Shown here: in pieces, positions 58,197 through 64,000 of the stretch | How positions within the stretch are numbered: the stretch's first letter is position 1 | How the letters are laid out: every line of letters starts with the position of its first letter | Notes under the pieces: model-generated | What the model was told of the DNA's origin: nothing | What the model saw: the letters and a program-made list of their open reading frames with translations, nothing else | The model's database searches: none | Translations under genes and position numbers: made by a program | DNA from: Lotus japonicus | Lineage: Eukaryota; Streptophyta; Magnoliopsida; Fabales; Fabaceae | DNA: 64,000 nucleotides | Assembly (NCBI RefSeq): GCF_012489685.1 | Contig: NC_080043.1 | Span: 48,933,127-48,997,126, forward strand | Direction of reading: 5' to 3'

Positions 58197-58416
58197 TGAG
58201 GAGCTTGGAGAGCTCTTTCGAGCAGAAGCTGACATTCGCATGGAGATGTATGCTTGGGAAACGGAGCTGGAGCTCCGAGTAGAAGAAACAGAGGAACAGA
58301 AAGAGGAGTGTGGGCAGGAGTGGGCACTACTTCATACACAAATCCAGCCTATTGAGAGGCAGTTGGACGTTATGCGCCAACGATATCATGTAATGAGGAG
58401 AAATCCTCCATTTTAA
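58153..58416 (+). CDS. Coiled-coil-like open frame, unidentified
   Basis: The plus-strand frame is open from just after a TAA at 58150 to the TAA ending 'RRNPPF'. Its 87 codons include 'EFVEELGELFRAEADIRM' and 'YAWETELELRVEETEEQK', then 'IERQLDVMRQRYHVM'. The high Glu/Arg content with spaced Leu/Met suggests a helical coiled coil. Internal ATGs are at 58240 and 58246. It lies between an LTR fragment and the 3' side of the minus-strand Sirevirus, antisense to it. It could be the exposed end of another element's ORF or a host exon fragment. No homologue is recognised. Confidence 0.3.
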   Translation, partial: TEVPERPVSENLEFVEELGELFRAEADIRMEMYAWETELELRVEETEEQKEECGQEWALLHTQIQPIERQLDVMRQRYHVMRRNPPF

Positions 58417-58680
58417 ATGTATCCAAAATTTTAATGAATAAAAAGAAGTTATGATTTTTAAAGCGTTTAGTGTATGTGTGAGATGTGTTAGAAGATGATG
58501 AGAAATGATCAAAAAAATAAAAAAGTAAAGTAACACAAAGAATAAAATGAATATCAACAAGATATAAAAGATACTAAGGTGAAAATCAGAAGGAAAAGAA
58601 AAACAGAAGGAAATCCTAGAAGACTAGGGTTTAGGATCAGGAAGCCTCTTCATAATATGTGCAAACATTGCTTGCACGCT

Positions 58681-60621
58681 CTAGTTTAAAGCAGTTTGTT
58701 CTTCAATTTTCCTCTGAACACTTTCAAGCCTTTGCACTATTGCAGTAAGATCAGGTTGAACAGAAACAGGCGGATCAGCTAGAATTGATGAAGTAGTAGG
58801 AGCGGATATAATAATTAAGGCAGAGCTGACATCCATAGAAGAAGTTGCGTGCGGATCTGGAGCAAATGTAGAATCAGATGCAGAAGCAAGCTCTTTAGCC
58901 TTCAGGGCAGCAGCTTCAGCTTCTAACTTAGCAGCTTGTTCCATAACTTCTAGGCGAGCAGCCTCTTTCTGAGCAGCTTCAAAGTCTTACACCAGTGGCT
59001 CTGACCATTTCTTCAGCCTTAGCAACTAGTCTTTCTAATTCAGCTTATTTGGCTTCAGCTTCAGCTCTCTTAGCCTTGGCTGCCTCTGAATGTTATTCCT
59101 GATTCTTTGTATTCTGAATTGCTTCTCTCAGCTTGATGAACATTTTAGATTCTTGATGAGCTCTCGTCTTCGTTCATTCAGAGATTCGTGCTTTACCCTT
59201 GCAGCCTCAACTTGATCAAAATGTTCTTGATCTGCGAACGCATGCATGTCCTCAATGCATCCTTCCATCAAGCTGCAGAATCTCTCCCACATTGAATTAA
59301 CCAGATTGGGCTTCTCACTTGTGTCGGTGTAAGCATAGAGATTTTTCAGCCTTGTAGATGCCCTATCATTAAAAATGTTAATGCATTCCAGAAGGGTGGT
59401 AGGCTCTGGATATGTATAGGGGATGATAGGAAGGTTTGGTTGAGGAGTGGGTTGAGGAGCGACAACTTGGTTAGAACTGGTTTCCTCTTGAGCAGAAGTT
59501 TCTGCTTCAGGAGTTGCGGGTAGGGTCTGAGTAACAACAATCCTCTTATGGATTATCTCTTCCTGAAGCTCCTCAGGTGGAGGAACAACAATCTTTTCAA
59601 CGATTTTCATCCTCTTCAGATTCTTTACATTGAAAGCTTCTCCAGAAGGTGTGGTTGAATCCTCTGTACAGCCCGTGGCAATCAGGTCTTCAACCAGCTT
59701 ACTCTCCACAAACATGTCAGAGAGAATTTTTCCAAAGGCAATGTAATAAATTGCAGTCTTCTTGTTACCGGCTGTGGTTCTTGATTTCTTGATGCACTCC
59801 TTGAGATATGTGAATATGAAGAAGGGAAGGCACAACTTCTTTTTCTTCTTGATTGAGAAGATCATCAACATCTGAGTAGCGTTGATGTAGTTAGATGAAC
59901 TAGACAGAGTCCTAGGGTTGATGCAAGAGAGGATGATTTTGTGCCAAACCCTCAGTTCAGGATGAAGATCAATGGATTTGTACTCTATCTTCTTTGGCTC
60001 CTAGTTGACAAAGAGTTCCTTGTTGACTATTGGCTTCATCTCGCGAATCCCGTTGCTTACATTCTGGAACCGCTTTCCAACACCAAACTCCATTCCAAGA
60101 AGTTGAGAAATTGATTTCTCAGAAATGACAATCTTCCTTCCCAGAACATGTGAAACAACATAGTAGTTGTCGCACTCAGCATGTTTCCAGAATTCCTTGA
60201 CTAGCTTGGTGTAGATAGGCCCAGTTAGCCTTTCAAAGTAATTACTCCAACCTTGTGCTTCCATCTCCGGTCGGATGTCGATGCCGTTATCAGCCAAATT
60301 CTCAAAATTAACCCTAAGTTCTTTGAGAACCTTGAGTTCTCTAACTAAGAGGTTGCAGTGAATAGCAACAGTCCTCTGGGTAATTGAGATGACTCTTGCT
60401 CGGTCTGCCGAGTCAATTTCCTCTTGCTGTTGAGGTTCTTCATTTCTGGATTGAGAGACTTCTCTAGATGCAGATTGCCATGTCGGAAGACCCACAACCA
60501 TAGTAGGAAACCTAGAAGGTCTTTCACTTGCAGCCTTTTCTACTTGCTCTTTAGCCATGTGCTCAGCAAAATATTCAAGAACAGATTGCTCTTGAGGATC
60601 AGAAGAGTTGAATTGAGACAT
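58681..60621 (-). pseudogene. Envelope-like / plant transposon protein ORF of Sirevirus
   Basis: The ATG at 60621 opens a frame to a TAG at 60001-60003. It contains 'GWSNYFERLTGPIYTKL', 'FWKHAECDNYYVVSHVLG' and 'ISEKSISQLLGMEFGVGK', the putative plant transposon protein domain found in Sirevirus third ORFs. Reading continues in frame past the stop (EPKKIEYKSIDLHPELRVW) to 59128, through a Pro/Gln-rich region (about 59400-59600). It then continues, after frame changes, into an Ala/Glu-rich coiled-coil tail (58944-58681). Such products are annotated as envelope-like in legumes, but no signal peptide or clear membrane span is visible here. The function is unknown. Confidence 0.65.
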
Positions 60622-60997
60622 GATGAAGGCTTGGGTTGAGAGAGATTATAAGCAAGAGAGAGAACAGAGAGAAAAGAAATTCACTAAACAGTTTTAAAAT
60701 TCTTGAAACGTGTGTGAGAACATGGGTAGATGGTGATTTTAAAAAGTAACCGCTGAGTGGTTGAGAATACAAAGGAAAAAGTGAAAATCAACGGTTGGAA
60801 ATTTATGTGGTAATAATAATCAATAAGTACTATTAACAAGCAGTGGAGAATCAAGCAGATATGAATCATTACAACATAAATTCCCGAGAGGCTCAAGGAA
60901 CAAGGTATCAGAATAAATCTGACACGCGTTTAAGTGACCTTCTGAACTAGACAAATTCTGATAGAGAAGCATCATAGTCAGAGGTTCTGATCTATCT

Positions 60998-63850
60998 TCA
61001 TGCTGGACAAGAGTCCATATTCAGATTTTTCAGAATAAACTTAAATCTATTCTCTGCTAAGGGCTTTGTGAAGATATCTGCCCATTGATGGTCAGTATCC
61101 ACAAACTTCAGAAGAAGAACGCCCTTCTGAACATAATCTCTAATAAAGTGATACTTTACCTCAATGTGCTTGGTCCTTGAGTGTAAGATAGGATTCTTAC
61201 TTAGAGAAATAGAAGCCGTGTTATCACAATAAATAACCTGAAAGCTTATACTCTGATTGCTTTTTATACATCAAGCCTAGGTTAGTAGAGCCTTTCAGAT
61301 ATTTGAGAATTCTCTTAACAACAATTAAGTGAGTTTCTCTAGGATCTGATTGGAACCGAACACATAAATGAACGCTGAAAAAGAATATCTGGCCTGGATG
61401 CAGTCAGATAGAGAAGAGAGTCTATCATACCACGATAGAGCTTCTGACAAACCTTAGAGCTTGTGTCTTCTACCTCCAGAATGCATGTATGATGCATTGG
61501 TGCTTTAGCAGGAGTACATTCTGACATATTGAACTTCTTCGGAAGTTCTTTGGTATATTTACTTTGATGAATGTACGTTGCCTCTGGTTGTTGATCTACT
61601 TGAATTCCCAGAAAGTATTTAAGTTCTCCCATCATACTAATTTCAAATTCAGCCTGCATTAACTTTGAAAATTCTTTGCAAAGAGTGGGATTAGCAGAAC
61701 CAAATATAATATCATCAATATAGATTTGCACAATCAGAATATCATTATTGTAAGATTTGCAAAAAAGAGTTGTATCAACTTTACCCCTTTAGAACCCATT
61801 TTCCAGAAGGAAAGTACTGAGTCTCTCATACCATGCTCTTGGAGCTTGCTTGAGACCATAAAGAGATTTCTTTAATTTGAAGACATGATCAGGATGTAGA
61901 GCATCTTCAAACCCAGGGGGTTGATGAACATACACTTCTTCAGAAATGTAACCGTTGAGGAACACGCTCTTGACATCCATTTGATGAAGAACAATGTTGT
62001 GATTCACGGAGAATGAAATCAACAGCCTTATAGCTTCTAACCTTGCTACTGGAGCTAAGGTTTTAATGTAATCTATGCCTTCTTGTTGACTGTAGCCCTG
62101 TGCAACAAGCTTTGCCTTGTTTCTGACTACTTCTCCCTTCTCATTGAGTTTGTTTTTGAATACCCACTTGGTTCCAAGGATATGAGTATCCTTGGGTTTC
62201 TTCACAAGGTTCCAAACGTCATTTTTAGTGAATTGATTCAGTTCTTCTTCCGTAGCTAGAATCCAGTCTTTATCTTGAAGAGCTTGATCAATGGAAGTTG
62301 GTTCGATCAGAGAGACTAAACTTTTTAGGCTCAAGAGAGTCTCTTCAGAAGGTTTGAAAGCAGATCTGGTTCTGACTGGTTCATCTTTGTTTCCCAGAAT
62401 CAATTCTTCAGGGAGAGAAGCTATCACTCGGCTTTTCTTCTGACGTGGTGCATCAGAAGTTGTAGCAGCATCTTCTGATGTTTTTGCTTCTGGATTAGCA
62501 CACCTTCTGAATTAATGCCTTGATCTGAAATTGTTATGCTCATATCTGCAAACTTTTCAGCTAGCTTTGACTTGTCAGAGTCAAGCTTGTCATCAAATCT
62601 GACATGAATAGATTCTTCAATAGTTCTAGATTCAATGTTATAAACTCTAAAACCTTTAGAACGTTTAGAATATCCTAGCAGATAGCAAATGCAATCTATC
62701 CTTAGTATTTAACATATAACAAATGCAACCAAAAGGATGAAAGTAAGAAATTGTTGGCTTTGCATTCTTTCACAATTCATAAGGAGTCTTATTCAGAATT
62801 GGTCTTATAGAGATTCTGTTCTGAATATAACATGTAGTGTTTACTGCCTCAGCCCAGAAGTGCTTTGCCATGTCAGTTTCTTGGATCATGGTTCTCGCCA
62901 TTCTGTTCTTCCTTTCCACAACGCCATTCTGCGTAGGAGTTCTATGACAAGAGAAATCATGTGATATCCTATAGGTATCAAAGATGTTCTCAAACTCCTA
63001 CTTCTCAAACTCTCCGCCATGATCACTCTTGATACGGACAATTCTGCAACCCTTATTATTTTGCACTTGGGCAACAAAGGTAGAGAACACAGAATGCGAC
63101 TCATCCTTGTGTCTTAAGAATTTTACCCATGTCCAGCGACTAAAGTCATCAACGATGACCATCCAATATTTCTTGCCACCTATAGACTCAGTTTTCACCG
63201 GTTCAAATAGGTCAATATGCAGAAGTTCCAACGGCCTTGAGGTGGAAACAACATTCTTTGCCCTGAAAGGGACTTTTGTAAATTTGCCTTTCTGACATGC
63301 TTCAAAAAGAGCATCTGAAGAATACTTCAGAGTGGGTAAGCCCCTGACAAGGTCAAGCTTACTTAGCTGAGAAATATTTCTCATGCTAGCATGCCCTAAC
63401 CGTCTATGACATACACATTGCTTCTCGTTAACAAAAAGAAAGCACTTTACTTTCTGAGTTTCCAACTCAGATAATCTGATCTTATAGATGTTGTTCCGCT
63501 TCTTGCTGTTAAACAGAACAGAGATATCGATCTAACTTACAGCCCTGCAAGACTTTTGATTGAAAATGATGTCATAACCCTTGTCAGCTAATTGACTTAT
63601 TGACAATAAATTATGCATCAAACCGTCAACTAATAAAACATTATCAATGCATGGACCCTTACCAACCAATACCTATGGTTCCAGAGCCAACAATCTTACC
63701 CTTCTCGTTGCCTCCAAAACCAACTTCACCTCCAGGTTTAAGTTTTAGGTCTTTGAACATCCGTTTTTCTCCCGTCATGTGACGCGAGCATCCACTGTCC
63801 AGATACCATGATTGGAGTCTCAGTGGAGCTATCAAGGATATCTGCAACAT
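60998..63850 (-). pseudogene. Sirevirus pol: protease, integrase, reverse transcriptase, RNase H remnant
   Basis: Domains in order: protease (SWYLDSGCSRHMTG, about 63800); pre-integrase (CHRRLGHASMRNI, about 63400); integrase core with D in MVIVDDFSRWTW (about 63140), D in KSDHGGEFEK (about 63010) and E in NGVVERKNR (about 62920); a ruined linker (62900-62430). Then RVT_2 (LGTKWVFKNKLNEKGEV, about 62180; DVKSVFLNGYISEEVYV, about 61960; SLYGLKQAPRAWYERL, about 61840; catalytic YIDDIIFGS, about 61720). Stops include one after LLENGF (about 61789), and a frameshift follows DILF (about 61375). RNase H reads KLSGY directly into CDNTASISL, so its catalytic middle is deleted. The end is the stop at 60998-61000. 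Confidence 0.85.
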
Positions 63851-64000
63851 ATATAATCTTTTCCTTAGGTACCCACTTTCTGGGTCCTTTCTTCTTAGTT
63901 ACCCCAGAAGTTCTGACAACTTTGGGTCTTTCAACAGGATAATGCAAAGGAATTTGAGCATGATATTTTGACATAGAAAATGTTCCTTTCTTAATAGGTA
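63738..64000 (-). pseudogene. Sirevirus gag C-terminus (cut by window edge)
   Basis: The frame enters from the right edge (PIKKGTFSMSKYHAQIP) and reads KKKGPRKWVPKEKIIYVADI and VSGQWMLASHDGRK before stopping at 63738. It overlaps the protease frame, which is shifted by one base. The same arrangement is found in the left copy (3573-4100 against 3769). Confidence 0.75.

Larger units (their letters stand above)
58681..64000 (-). mobile_element. Sirevirus (Ty1/copia) copy, degenerate, with env-like frame
   Basis: Order on the minus strand from the right edge: gag C-terminus, protease, integrase, reverse transcriptase, partial RNase H, then an envelope-like third frame. This is the arrangement known for Sireviruses such as SIRE1. 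The gag N-terminus and 5' LTR lie beyond the window, and no 3' LTR is identifiable left of 58681. Stops and frameshifts occur in every domain. Confidence 0.85.

Overview
This is plant nuclear DNA, most likely from a papilionoid legume. It is a gene-poor, retrotransposon-rich stretch with one intact host gene: a FRIGIDA-like gene (FRL3-type, plus strand, coding 46617-51089, three coding exons plus a probable non-coding 5' exon). The legume guess is inference. It rests on the style of the Sirevirus (copia) and Tekay/Del-like (gypsy) elements, on legume envelope-like open frames, and on AAGCTTAT-rich MITE-like sequence resembling a common legume repeat. No bacterial, viral or organellar gene set is present.

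Layout. 1-8027: a Tekay-type LTR fragment (minus) inserted in a minus-strand Sirevirus, which is then cut at 5248 by a plus-strand LTR carrying a 5S-rRNA-like block. 8028-22362: an LTR-like promoter segment, then a plus-strand L1-type LINE split by two solo LTRs only 18 bp apart (9132-10157 and 10176-17038). The second of these holds a third solo LTR (12450-16608). All three have recognisable 5-bp target-site duplications (TSDs), one with a single mismatch. 22674-27622: a minus-strand copia-type element that keeps gag and an envelope-like remnant but no pol. A Sirevirus solo LTR sits inside its left LTR. 28069-30707: three Stowaway-like MITEs in AT-rich DNA. 32165-43054: a minus-strand Tekay-like element with two very similar 3.9-kb LTRs, an initiator-tRNA-Met primer site, an open gag, a ruined protease start and a remnant integrase tail. 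43852-45094: a GC-rich element with terminal inverted repeats that contains a tRNA-like module. 45105-51400: the FRL3-type gene with its promoter side. 51400-58416: small DNA transposons (Mutator-like, foldback, hAT-like), tRNA-like modules and LTR fragments. 58681-64000: a second degenerate minus-strand Sirevirus (gag end, protease, integrase, reverse transcriptase, partial RNase H, envelope-like frame), running off the right edge.

The coding elements are not cooperating genes but layers of insertions. TSDs, and in one case an in-window empty site, let the order be read: LINE before solo LTRs A and B, B before C; gag-only copia before the nested Sirevirus LTR. Most pseudogene stops fit one-base changes in Trp, Gln or Ser codons, many of them G-to-A or C-to-T, as expected of methylated, silenced repeats. 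I found no operon-like or defence-like system. The least ordinary items are the pol-less elements, the same gag/protease frame offset in two Sirevirus copies, the 5S-like block in an LTR, and an isolated coiled-coil-like plus-strand frame at 58153-58416.
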